64,000 nucleotides of DNA, taken from positions 62,001-126,000 of the forward strand of contig JBBHKE010001171.1 of the NCBI GenBank assembly GCA_037447655.1. Direction: 5' to 3'. Made by a program: the position numbers and the translations under genes. The notes below the pieces were generated by a model that did not search any database, was not told the DNA's origin, and saw nothing but the letters and a program-made list of their open reading frames with translations. This stretch comes from Zygnema cylindricum. Taxonomy: Eukaryota > Streptophyta > Zygnematophyceae > Zygnematales > Zygnemataceae. Numbering within the stretch: position 1 is the stretch's first letter; each line of letters starts with the position of its first letter. Of this stretch, positions 46,272 to 58,459 are shown in pieces.

Positions 46272-49200
46272 ATGGCCGACATCGAGCACATAACTGCCAA
46301 GGCTATTGAGAAGCGTGAGCAGAGGGAAAAGAAACGTGTACGTTTTACTGGAGATGATGACAGTGACGAAGAGGAACCTAGCGAGTGGGTTTCCTCCGTT
46401 AAATATTAAAACTAACAATTCAGAGTTTGTCTTAGAAATTTCCCATCTATGCTTCTCTTGCTTTGATGAATAATCGACTGATGATACTCTTCGTTTCCTT
46501 TGTTTTTTTGTGAATGTTATTTGAAAGAAGCAATTGCCTTTGTTTCTGAGTCGTTTGCAGACCCAAGCAGGCTCGTTTCCCAAAGGGCAAGAAAGTGAAG
46601 GAGAAGAGCACCGGAATGGAGTTAGAGGAGGAGGAAGAAGGAGGGCCCGTACTCAAAGCAGATCCCCGGATTGCCGTAAAGGAGAGGGCAGTGAAAAGAA
46701 GAGATCCGGTTCTTGCAAATGATGATACAAGCATGCTTGACGATGTTGGTGACGCAGAGGAGGATTATCAGGTTTGGTCAATTTTTTTTTTGGTGGAAGC
46801 TAGCAGATGTTAGAATTACAAGTGCTTTTTTCAAATTACAAGTGGAAAAGTGTTAATTAGACCAGTCTAATATAGCCAGTCCTTGTGAATGTTTTTGATT
46901 CTCATTAATATTCTAAGTTTTCTAACATACTGGAACTGGTGCCTTAATAAGTTGTGACAGTTACTAAATGAGTATAGTTTTTGCTTTTGTGTTCACATTC
47001 AGGTGTGACACATCTACCAATCAATACAACTAATTGACATGTTATAGTTGTGCTTGTATTAAATTATATTTTCTGCTGCTCCCATGCTACTTTAAGCCAT
47101 GTTAGTAATCGCATCCTCTCCCAAAACTCGAGGTTTGGAAATTCTTACTGTTTAGATAAGAATATTTAACATAACAATTTTATTGTGTTATGTTCCTGAG
47201 TAGTAGCCACAAAATAACCGTAATGTGCTGAGCAAACAGAACGAAAGCAGTTGGTGTTATTTCAAGTGAAAGTTATAATCTGCAAGATGACTATTTCACT
47301 AGAAATCGGATTGAAGTGGAAATACAAAATAACGATTGCTTGGTCCTTGCTCCTTGTTGACAACAAAGTTACAACCTGCATTAGGCTTTTTTATGCTTGA
47401 AAACGTTCCTCTTGTACCATCTTGACCTTTATCGTGTGGTGGCCTCTCTCCACTTTAGCTCTCAATTGGAGCTCTTAGAGTCATCATACAAAGTTAAGCC
47501 ATTATACTACATACACAAATGTTTCTAACCTTCGAGTCTTTGATTACCACTTGTGCATTCCAGCTCATTAGTACTTTTTTGTCAAATCACCAAAAACTTG
47601 GATGTTACCACCAAGTTTAAGACATTTTCTTGTATTGTAATATCTATGAGATGGTCAAAAACAATTGGTGGACATTACTACTCTAAACAACTGGTTTCCC
47701 CTAAACTTCTATGGTCATCATTCAAACATTTGAAGTAGTTATTCGCCTTTTTTACTTTCTTGGGTTTGCCTCAAATATTGCTGGCACAGGGATTTATTTC
47801 AATTTTCCAGGAACCGATTTTCTGAAGGCATGTAGTGTTGTCTTCCTTTGAAAAATTAAAGTGGTTGAATTAAGAATACGCCGGTATATTTAATGACTAT
47901 GTCAACTTTCCTTCGCATTTGACAGAGCCTATAGGTGTGCTATTTTTTATAGATGGTTCACAGACATGCCCATCTCTGCACGCAACTCATACAGGGCATC
48001 AATCGCGCAGGCCCAGGATCTCGATGAAGTGAATGTGATGGAGCCGTTCAACTTGAAGAAAGAAAGAGAAGAGGGTTTCTTTGATGCGGAGGGCAACTAT
48101 GTGGAATATGTTGAAAAAGACTTTAAGGTGTGCTGTTGTTTCTTTTCCTTATGCAGCATTATTGATGGGATTCATAGAGGAGATGGGTAACTCAACGTTG
48201 TTGTGTGCTTTCCCATTAGTGGCTTGCCCAGCCTAATGTGAGGGCAACTCCCATGAAATTTTCAGTTTGTGTCTACTAGCCACTTCAAGAACTAAGAAAT
48301 ATGTGAAAATCATAGCAGTGTTCTCTCCCTGTAAACGTTATTATCTATTTCTGTTGGTTGCAGGATCCGTGGCTTGAGAGCACAGAAGTTGATGAAAGTT
48401 TGGCAAAGAAAGCTGCTGCTCGGACAGCCATAGCGAATGAACCACAGCCAGACCTTTCTGCGCAAGAAATGGCGGCGGTGAAGCGGCGTATAGCGAATGC
48501 ACTAGAACCAGGGGAAACGGTAAGGCTCAAGCTTCAAAAACGTTTAGAAACGCTGTGAAATTTGACATGTCGTTCGGTTATGATTTTAAATGTGGCAATA
48601 TTGTTGGGGTTGACAAATGTGTGAAAGTGGCCTGGCAAACAGGTGTTACAGGGCCTTCGGCGGTTAGGAGGAACAAGTCGCAAGGAAAAGGGGAAAAAGG
48701 GTAGTGTACCAGGAAAAGGAGAGCGAATGCCTGACGACAAGAAGCAACAGTTTGATCGCCTAACAGAGGATGCTATGAAGCTCATGGATGCTGGAGAATA
48801 TGGTCAGTCCTGATCGCCAAGCTTTCTTGTGTTTTTACTGCAAAAATCTTATCTAGTACAATTCGCATGTTCATGGCTTGTTCTTTTTTGAGGTATGCCT
48901 TTTTTGCACATGACTCGCTTGTCTTCCATACTATAGCCAAACGCACTGATCAGTCTTTGGCAGATTTATGTAATTCATGTTATCTCAGCTTTCTGTTGCA
49001 TTTGGGGGCATCATGTGCAGGTGTGTATTCTGAGTTGAAGGAAACCTTTGACCGCGAGGCAGGTGGGTGACTTTCACAGGTGCTTCTCCTGTCTCTGATG
49101 AATGCTAGTTAATAGTAATGAAAATGTTTTGCTAGAGTTGATGAGCTGAGGGGTTTCAATGTTTTGCTAAGTTCTCAGGTTCCCTGTGTATTTTCTGTCT

Positions 49201-51576
49201 GTTTTTTGTGATCAGAGTTTTGGTTGGTAGGACATAGTTGAGCTGACAATTGCTTTTATGAAATTATTGTGTTGCAGCTGGTTACGAAGCTTTAGTCCGG
49301 GCTCGTTCTGGACCGCCCGAAGGAGGCGGAGATATGTTTGCCGAGAGCGATGAAGACGAGGGGGCAGTGATTCCAATTGGAAATGGCAGTAATGGGACAG
49401 GAAAGTCAGGTCTTCCTAACACTGAAAAACCCTCAACCAGAAGAGAGGTTACTGAAACTTTAGAGCACAGCGATGAGCAAAGGCAGGACGTTCAAGATGC
49501 AAGTGAAGGGCAGCTACCTTCCACTGGACCAAGCGAAGAAACTCAAACTGGCAAGACGCAGGCAGAAGGTATATACGGTTCAGGAGGTTAACTTCATATC
49601 TGAAATTCAGAAATTTGCAGTTCTTCTCCTAGTTGGTACAAGAATTTGATCCCCCTCATGTTCACCTTGCGAGTATTAATGGTATCTTCTATCCGTGCAT
49701 TTGCCAATTACATAGAGAGCGAGCTATTCTCTTCTCACAAATGGAGTAAATTTCAGTGTTGGCACCAGATGGACAAGCAGGTTTGCGTTGTGTACATAGT
49801 GAAATAAATACCTTTTTTCTTTTCAGGCATGTTGGTTCATGGTTTACATATATGTTCTCCTGGGGCTGCAGGTGCTCCCTCGAACGACTCTGGGTATGTT
49901 TTTGATCCGTCGACAGGGTGAGTGAAGTTACTTGTTTTTCTTTATGTGGCTTCAGTTTGATTAAGAGAAAGTTGCAGATAGTACCCCAATTCTCACTTGG
50001 GAATGCTATGTTCAAATCAGGTATTGCTGTTGAATGGAAATTGTTAGGAATGACAATGGTGTCACACTGGAAGTTGTGTGGGGTGTCCAGTTGAATTTTA
50101 TTAAGAATTGTGCCAGATTATGAAGTACTTGCTGATGTCATTGTAAATCTAGTGGGGAACACATCAAATTTGATTGCAGCTGTCGACGAACAGGGTTTGT
50201 GGACTTGCTTATTTCTTTGATTGGTTCAGGCAATAGTTTGAAAATACGGATTTTATTAAACGTCAGTAAAACTTAAATTTTATTAAATATGTATAACACA
50301 TGGTACTGCACAGAAAACCTGACACAATTCGACATCAACCTATGTCATGTAGTTGACATGGATCACATAAATTTTAATGCCAACCTCACGAATAGAAGTC
50401 ATCAACTTAGTGAAGAGAGACTGTTCAAAATATGTTTGCCTGGACTCACTAATGTGCAACAAATGTCCTCAACGCCCTGGAGTAGGATTGGCTGAAATTG
50501 ATCGTTCTAGTTTACAGGCTCTTTAGACTCTGTTTTACCATCAAAGTTGGCTTGCAAAGGGAACCTCAAATCTTGGCCATTCAGTTCTCATTTTTTTTTT
50601 GTGCTGTTCGACCCTTTCTTTTGACTACCTTCACATCAATGTTTGTTGCTCGTGCCATTTCTGCACTAAAACTACCTTTCTCAATATTTAAGTGCAATAT
50701 GGGCGCCCACGTATTTAAACCAACACAAAGATATAGAGTATGTCTCCCAACACCATCCATGCAGATGTGTCGATATATTGTATTTACAGGACTCGAAGGT
50801 CTAGGAAATAGACATCGTTTTCTCAAACTTTTTTAAATAGAAACTGTATGGACAGCAGCAGCTGCCCTGTTATTGTTGAGGCCTGTGGGAAGCCAATCGA
50901 AAACTCAGTTTGGTGGGAGAATTGGTTCTATGGTAGTTTTTTCCCTTAACAAAGGAGTTGTTGCTTAACCGTGTGAAGCTGACATTGTTTCTTAATTGTG
51001 TTCATTTAAACAAGCAAGACATTTAACGAAGTTCATAAAATTGCAGGTATTACTACAACAGTGACGTTGGCTACTACTACGATTCCACTAGTGGGCTATT
51101 CTGCAGCGCGTCGACTGGGCTCTGGTCAAACCTATCCTTCTTCCTATTGCATGTCATATGGCACATCTTTGAGCTAGCAACTATCATATGATGTTTTGAA
51201 AAATCTTGTATGCATACTCTATATAAATACATACATATTGTATCTTAGATATAGGTGAGGTGTATGGTTTTCTGTGCGTTGGCCAATGAGGATGGACCCT
51301 TCATTTGTATTGATGGCCAATCTCTATTTCACGGTATAGTTTCCTAGTTGTGTTTCCCTATAGTGATGTGAATCTTGTGTATTGCCAGGACAGAGAGACC
51401 AGTACGATACGAGGTGTCAGGAATTTGAATCTCTTTTTTTGTTGGTTCGCGTTCACATTCATTTGCTGTGGTGTTTGTCTATAACATTTTTTGTTGAATA
51501 GACAATTTTTTCATGTGGATGTAGGTATCGCTTTGTTGAGAGCACCAACACATATGAAGAAATAGCAGGGGGGTAA
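46272..51576 (+). CDS. LIN1/CD2BP2-like U5 snRNP protein with OCRE-like end
   Basis: Ten exons: 46272-46384, 46561-46771, 48017-48127, 48364-48519, 48643-48802, 49021-49062, 49278-49568, 49872-49917, 51047-51124 and 51525-51576. They sum to 1260 nt, 419 residues, all GT-AG and in phase. The conserved LIN1/CD2BP2 body is clear: KQARFPKGKKVKEK, MEPFNLKKEREEGFFDAEGNYVE, DPWLES, GLRRLGG and FDRLTEDAMKLMDAGEY. In yeast and humans this family associates with the U5 snRNP during spliceosome assembly. The usual C-terminal GYF domain is not seen; residues 369 to about 410 are instead an aromatic OCRE-like repeat (GYVFDPSTGYYYN, VGYYYDSTSGLF). Exon 3 could start six bases earlier at 48011. Residues around 290-360 are Ser/Glu-rich and probably disordered. 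Confidence 0.88.
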
Positions 51577-53019
51577 GAAACTTCCAATGTCACACCATTA
51601 TCTTCATCCACAAGGTATTCTGTACATTGCATTTGTGGATGTATATAGATCTAATGTCAAACTCAAAACTGGCTTTCTCCAGCCTGAACCTTTTAAAGAG
51701 CAGACCCTTGCTCAACTCTTTTTGTAGTAGCGGCCAATGAATCAGGAAGTCAAGGTCAGGAATTGACTTCATAAAGAGGTACAACAAGGAGGTCAATGTG
51801 GATTCAATTTTGCTCCCCTTGATGTATCGGCAGTGTTTTTTCGGGTTGTCCATTGTGGAGGGATCAACTTTAGTGTGAGGATAGATCCCTCCACGAGCAC
51901 TTTGCCTTTTATGGTTTTCGTGATTGTGATGGTGGTAGATTGAGAGCAGTATTTTTGAGGAATGGAGGCGGTATAGGTACTTTCAGGCGCAAATGCCTTA
52001 CTAGGTACTTCACAGATCTAAATTTGGTCGTTCTCAGAACCGCTATCAGATGGGAGTATGATGGAGTTCATCTATGTTTGTTAGAAATTTTGCTAAGATG
52101 TATAGACTATTGTCTACGTACGTGTTAAAGTTGTTGACTTTGCCGAGATTTGCTTAATGAGGAGGATGGAATCATATATGTCAATTGCTATGAAAGTTGT
52201 TGCGTTGACTTAAAATTGTAGGTCTCTTCTTGTTCCAAGAGTGGATAGACTTCATGTGTTGGCATGCTTTTGTAGCAATTGTAGAAACACCAAGTCATAT
52301 TTGCATAATTGCAAAATAACTTCCATGGTTTTGGACAAAAAGGTTATGATGGTGATGATAATGATGAACCAGGCTTTCATTGTAAAGCTTTGAAGTCCTG
52401 GGAAGTACATGTAACGTTTGCACCATGCGTTATATATCAATTAAGTGTTATATGTCAATTAATTTTATTAAAGAGTCGGATGCATTCTGAGTTCTCAGAG
52501 CTACTGGAACAGAGGCAATAGTTTGTTTGTCAATGCTACCAATCTGATGTAACTGCTTTCACAGCTCAGAATGGTAGTCCACCTACAATGAGTCAATGCA
52601 ACTGGAGGCCAAACAGTCAGTCACTCTGATGTAGTTCATTTGGTATGCCTCCATGTTCCCTTTATAGACGGATTTTGATCTCCCTTTTTCATTAAGTCCA
52701 TGACATATATGCCTTCACAATAATTGCACACTTTACAAAAAACTATAAAAAAAATTATATTCTGCCAGAAAATCACAAATGTACTATGAAAGTCAAAAAG
52801 AGCCTATTGCAGCTTGGCAAGTAAATACCAATATGACCATTGTGGCCGCTGAAGTCACAATTGTAAGTACAACTCGCAGCTCTTCTGATGTTCACGATCA
52901 CTAGGATCTTTCTAAAAGAGAGATGAAGCGATGATTTTAGTAGGAATGGTACAGTAGCTAGGAGTAGGAAAGCAATCAAACAAAGTCAAGACAGTACTTA
53001 TGTGCCCTGCGTTATGCTA
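51577..53019. other. Intergenic, no gene seen
   Basis: Downstream flank of the LIN1-like gene, A/T-rich, with short frames only. Confidence 0.5.
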
Positions 53020-53558
53020 CACCGCCAATCGTTATTAGCGTTGTGTACGCTAATTCCGTCCCGCTTTTATTTTTATTATTCTCCATTAGTGTAGTTCATT
53101 CTATTTTTTTCTTTATTCTATTTAGGGTTATATTCAGTACATTGTCTCTTAAATAGAGTGGTGTACGGTCAGTGTCATACCGTACATAAATGTACCTTTT
53201 TAAGTTAAAAAGTACAATAAATTAGTATTAGTAACCGCGGACGCATGAGAATGTGCGTTCTAAAAAGGAATAAAAACCAGGTCGTAAAAAATCCCGCTCG
53301 CACATATTAGTCCGACAGCCGCGTTTCGACCGTGTGAATGTAGAATTTGTGTACAATTTGTCAGATTTTGTACGGAGGCCTATATTAGTGTAAGCATGTT
53401 TGCGACCGACATTTTTTTTTTCAAAGATCCAAATTACCATAACCAAACAATTAGAATGTATGATTTTTTCCAAAATTTTCAAATTCTTAAATAGCGTACA
53501 CCACGGTAATTATTTTTATACGCTAAAAAAACTTACACGCTAATAACGATTGGCGGTG
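53020..53558. mobile_element. Mariner-like MITE, 540-bp type
   Basis: 539 bp with ends CACCGCCAATCGTTATTAGC / GCTAATAACGATTGGCGGTG and TA on both sides. It closely matches 32021-32560 along its length. Confidence 0.85.
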
Positions 53559-54065
53559 TACTGCACAGTACGCTTTAGTCTTGGCAGTAAGGACAGGCAT
53601 CATCATGGAGCACCTGCCAATATATACTGTAACTCATACCCAGTACAGAACGAGCTAAACTCACTACTGTACGGAATCCCCCGGTACTCGGTAATCACAG
53701 TAGTCAGTACTCGATACTATCACCGTCCTACGCGCTAAGTTATAATACCGTACTGCAACGGGACAAAAGCCGATGGGTCTAACCGTCTGAACTGTTCTGC
53801 ACATATTTGGTGCTTTTACTACATTCAACCCCTGATACGCCATTGCATCTCGGCACAAGATTCGTCGAAGCGTTGTGAAACTCTGTCAACAAGGTTAGAG
53901 ATCAGCAAAAGCTACAATTTGAGGTACTAGAAATTGACCTGTCTCTTTCTTCGGCTGCCAGAGTGAGATAGTTTTTTTTTTTTCTCTTCTTTCTTTTCTT
54001 TTATAGAGAGTTGTTTTGCAAGACGTCTTGGCCAGTGCCAATTAGGATTCTTTCTTAATAGTCTC

Positions 54066-56168
54066 ATGGCGACCGAGTTTGAGAGGCTTCCAAAGGATGT
54101 GAAGCCAATTAAATATTCTGTTACTTTGGAACCCGACTTGGAAAGTTTTACATTTAAGGGTTCTTTGGACATTGAGCTGGATGTGCTAAGGTCCACAAGC
54201 CAACTCAAATTCCATGCCCAGGATTTAGAGATATTCAAGGTGAGGTTCTCTGATTTGTCAAAAAAATTATGAGGGGAATGGTGAATTCTTTTGTTAAGGG
54301 AATCGTGGAAGCCAGTTTCATTTCTTCTTCCAGAAGACAAGTGAAGACGTGGGCCCTTTTTGTCGTGCTACAAGGAGTTCTGACATTCACCATTTTGTGT
54401 GCAGCATTGATTCTAGAATACGTCTAGATAGTAATGGAGTGGATGAAAAATTGCATGCTTCTCGCCTCTGGCCCTTATAGAGGAATTTACTCGAATCACG
54501 TTTATAGCACACGCTCTGTATCAAATGTCCTGTTTTTTTTGAAGAGGGAGGGAGGGAGGGAGGGAGGGAGGGAGGGAGAGGGAGGGGGGGGGGGGGGGAG
54601 AAGGGTGAGAGAGGGGAAGGAGAGGGGAGGGGGCGTTAGAGATATCTTGAGTTCAAGTTAAAATTTGGAAAAAAAAACAATTTTACTTTATTCAAGTTGA
54701 TTTTTTTATTTTTACAACTCAATAGAAAATTTAAAAAGTTGATATATTCTATTAGATGTTGTGTAAATAGAGTTTTAAGTATTTAATTTGGTAAAACCAT
54801 CAAAACATTACTCGGCAATATTATTTATCTATAAGTTATATACAAATGATATATAATTAACGATAATATAAATGTGTATGTATAAATTTATATATGCGTA
54901 CGTATTTGTAGATATACACAATTATTACATGTATATACATACACCATATAAATCGATTCATGTATGTGTTTATTTATGTAATAATTGTGTTTGATAATTG
55001 TCTGAACTGTTGTGGAGCTGATGTGATATTGGTATAAAGCTGATTTGTGAATCTTTTTTATGGGCAATGATCAAAATATTACTATAAAATATAATTTGAG
55101 AGCTTCCGTCGATGTTCTGACAACTTCTAAAAAGCTCAGTATCTTTGTGACTTGTGGAAGTTTAAGCTTAATGTTGTAAACTGTATTTTTGGGATGTTTT
55201 TGAAGAGGTTCCTGAATGCTTTTTTGCAAATTTTCTTTTTCTTAACATCAAATGATCTGTTATTTAGCCTCGCCTTCCCAATTTAAAAGCATACCTGCAA
55301 TTGTTTTTTCCAGGAACTGATTTCATTTCTAAGCAATAGTAAATTTATGATGTCCAGGCTGAGGTTTTCAGCAATGGAAATTCTCTTTCTACCGGAGACT
55401 CTGTTCTTCCTGTAGAGATAGACAAGGAAGCTGGAATAGCTGTTGTTGGACTTGGAAGCAAATTGCTGGAACCAGGGAAAGCCCAACTACATCTTGATTT
55501 CCAGGGCACGCTCAATGGCAGCATGGTTGGCTTTTACCGTAAGTCGATTATCATATTCTTTCTTTTCTAGGCTTTCTGTAGTCACATTAGAAGATCTTCT
55601 TTGACGGTAGTTATCAGACTCTCTCACTTTTGGGCAATACTTTAATATACTACTTTATCTAAGTTAGCTGCCATCAACAAATGGTTTTCCCTTATAAAAA
55701 CTCCTAACAATAGCAAGCCTCGAGAGCTCTCGCCAGGTGGGCTAAGTACCATTAAGTTGTAGACCATTGCCAAATGATTTGGTTCAGGTATTTTTGTTGG
55801 TCATGAGAAAGGGCACACTTGTCTGTTCAGCATTTGGTCTCACTGTGCCCAGGTTGTGAACAGGAGCTGGCTACATGAAGGATGGAAAAAAACATTACAT
55901 GGCGACAACACAATTCGAAGCCACGGAAGCTCGCAAGGCTTTGCCATGCTGGGATGAGCCTGCTTTAAAGGCAACATTTTCTGTGACATTGGTAGTGCCC
56001 GAGGGCTTGACCGGGCTTTCTAATATGCCTGAAGTGTCTCGCGAGCTCTTGCCAAGTGGCTCCACAGCAGTGAAATTTGCAGATACACCTATTATGAGTA
56101 CCTACTTGCTGGCATTTATCGTCGGTGATTTGGAGAAAGTGACTACAACCACAAAGGCAGGCGTGGAG
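54066..56168 (+). pseudogene. Truncated duplicate of M1 aminopeptidase, exons 1-3
   Basis: Exons 54066-54239, 55358-55538 and 55864-56168 repeat the first 220 codons of the downstream gene with the same protein sequence, including the [11 protein letters not shown] block. Intron 3 is cut at 56448 and the catalytic exons are missing, so no active enzyme can be made. It may still be transcribed and could read through to the second copy. Frames and splice sites are intact, so the event is recent. Confidence 0.85.
54546..54640 (+). repeat. GGGA microsatellite in intron 1, copy 1
   Basis: Tandem GGGA with a 15-G run. The second copy at 58938-59008 differs in length and lacks the long G run. Both have G-quadruplex potential on the transcribed (sense) strand. 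Confidence 0.9.
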
Positions 56169-56448
56169 GTAAGCTTTATAAAAAATTAAGACATGAAGGA
56201 AAAATGTATCCTGTATTTGGTTCGTCTTTTCTAAATGCTTTGTCGTCATTCTGATGCCATTTGGAGCGTGTTTATTGTTAACAGAAAGAAACGTGTCTTT
56301 AACTGTTTTTCATCCTTTCTCCAGTTAATTGCGGGTTAATTTTTTTTGTCTGCTAAAGTGAGAGAACACAGAACTGAAGTAACCACAAAACCCATAGTTC
56401 CATATACAAGTCAATGTTCTAAGCTTGCTAGAGGAAGTTGCAGACCTT

Positions 56449-56955
56449 ATTGGGTGTGGCTTTGGACGAGTTTCTCCGTGCTTGTGGTCGGCGTTCGTTT
56501 GAGCGGCGGGGACCTGGGAGCCCTTCAGTTTCAGTTCTTACTTCCTTTTACCGTCAACGTTTATCAGTGGCCCTTAAGCGAGTGCATGCTTCTATCCTAC
56601 TTGGATCGTCTATTGCGGCTATGGATCGTCGATGTGTCCCGAAACTCCCTCCTCGTGCTCCTCCGAAGTTCGAGGACTTACGTGGTTGCTTTGCGTAGAT
56701 TTTTAGTTATGTTGGGGTTTTGTTGTTAGGTGTTAGCTCTTTCTTTTGGTGTTTCGTTTGTTGTTTTTTGCTTTTTGGGTGCTTTCCGTCTACTAGCTGT
56801 CATTTTGTGTTTTCGTTGCTTTTTCCTTGCTTATCGTTTTTGTTTTTTCCCCCAACATGTAGTTTTTCATTTTTTGCCTTGCTACTTCTCTTTTGTTCCC
56901 ATGGACTCAGATGGTTTACCATCGTGCTTTTTAATAAAGTCAACCCCCTTTTCTT
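56449..56955 (+). mobile_element. Possible 5'-truncated non-LTR retroelement tail
   Basis: About 500 bp inserted between the two aminopeptidase copies. It has an open frame in its first half ending KFEDLRGCFA and TAG at about 56698, followed by a T/G-rich untranslated stretch with AATAAA near 56932. This looks like the 3' end of a retroelement or a retrocopied transcript. No diagnostic domain is visible, so the assignment is tentative. Confidence 0.3.
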
Positions 56956-56981
56956 CAGTACAGAACGAGCTAGACTCACTA

Positions 56982-57414
56982 CACCGCGAATTGTAATTAG
57001 AGTTATGTACGCTAACTCCGTCACCCCAAATTTTGACTCTATCACTATAGATTGAGTACATTATTCTTTACGTTATTTAAGGTACTTTTTGAATGAGCGT
57101 TAATAACTCTTATACAGTGACGTTTTACACATAGTTCAAAAGTAGGCGTTTTTATGGTGGCCTTCGCCTATCATCTGCAATATGCCCCAACCCCATCCCA
57201 TCCCATCCTCCTGGCCCATCAAACCCAAGACTTCACGTGTACAATACGATGTAGTGTGCCGCCAAAAAAGGAGGAGTGAGAGCGGCAGTGGCGGGAGGAA
57301 GTTATTGATAAATTAATGTAAAATTCCTTTTTGAATAAGTTCTATCGCACAAATTAGAATTTATAGCTCTAATTTTTAGTTTTACTTTTTTTACTCTAAT
57401 TACGATTCACGGTG
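56982..57414. mobile_element. Mariner-like MITE (CACCGCGAAT type)
   Basis: 433 bp with ends CACCGCGAATTGTAATTAGA / CTAATTACGATTCACGGTG and TA flanks. The empty site is preserved at about 53662 in copy 1 (CTCACTACTGTACGG). It contains a fragment of the foldback element (TAGTTCAAAAGTAGGCG) near 57128. Confidence 0.85.
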
Positions 57415-57492
57415 TACTGTACGGAATCCCCATGTACTCGGTAATCACAGTAGGCAGTATTCGATACTCTCACCGTCCTACGTGCTAAGCTA

Positions 57493-58202
57493 CACCGCCA
57501 ATCGTTATTAGCGTGTAAGTTTTTTTAGCGTATACGAATAATTACTGTGGTGTACGCTAATTGGGAATTTGAAAATTTTCGAAGAAATCGTCTATTCTAA
57601 TTAGGAATTAGGGTTTTTTTCAAATAGTGTGGATTATTCTATTTAAGAATAAAAATAGGACGGAATTAATAACGCTAACGATTGGCGATGGAAATCGCTA
57701 TAAGGTTGTGTACTGTCTGGCCGCTCTTTTACTCCATTAGTGGTTTATTCTATTTTTTCTTTATTCTATTTGGGTTACTTCGTACGTTGTATCTTAATAG
57801 AGGTGTACGGTCAGTGTTATACCGTACATAAATGTACCTTTTTAAGTTTAAAATTACATAAATTAGTTTTAGTAACCGTGGACGCATGAGAATGTGCGTT
57901 CTAAAAAGGAAAAATAACTAGGTCGTAAAAAATCACGTTCGCACATATTCGTCCGACAGCTGCGTTTCGACCGTGTGAATGTACGATTTGTGTACGATTT
58001 GTCAGATTGTGCACAGAGACCTATATTAGTGTAAGCGTGTTTGCGACCGACATTTGTTTTTTCAAAGATCCAAATTACCATAATCAAACAATTATTAGAA
58101 TGTATGATTTTTTCCAAAATTTTCAAATTCTTAAATAGCGTACACCACGGTAATTATTTTTATACGCTAAAAAAGCTTACACGCTAATAACGATTGGCGG
58201 TG
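57493..58202. mobile_element. Mosaic of mariner-like MITEs
   Basis: Starts CACCGCCAATCGTTATTAGC, resembles the 218-bp type to about 57690, then becomes a left-truncated 540-bp type ending GATTGGCGGTG with TA after it. Copy 1 has no insertion at the corresponding place (about 53745). Confidence 0.7.
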
Positions 58203-58459
58203 TACCGTACTGCAACGGGACAAAAGCCGATGGGTCTAACCGTCTGAACTGTTCTGCACATATTTGGTGCTTTTACTACATTCAACCCCTGATACGCCAT
58301 TGCATCTCGGCACAAGATTCGTCGAAGCGTTGTGAAACTCTGTCAACAAGGTTAGAGATCAGCAAAAGCTACAATTTGAGGTACTAGAAATTGACCTGTC
58401 TCTTTCTTCGGCTGCCAGAGTGAGGCCAGTGCCAATTAGGATTCTTTCTTAATAGTCTC

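Larger units (their letters stand above)
53641..56448. repeat. Aminopeptidase 5' duplication, copy 1
   Basis: Matches 56956-60822 in the same orientation once the MITEs in the second copy are removed. It covers upstream sequence, exons 1-3 and part of intron 3. Copy 1 has about 62 bp more just before the ATG (a T-rich stretch near 53968-54030). Confidence 0.9.

Noticed and set aside
56346-56729. 127-codon frame across the duplication breakpoint
   Set aside because: It starts in aminopeptidase intron 3 and continues into the unrelated insert, so it is a chance fusion.
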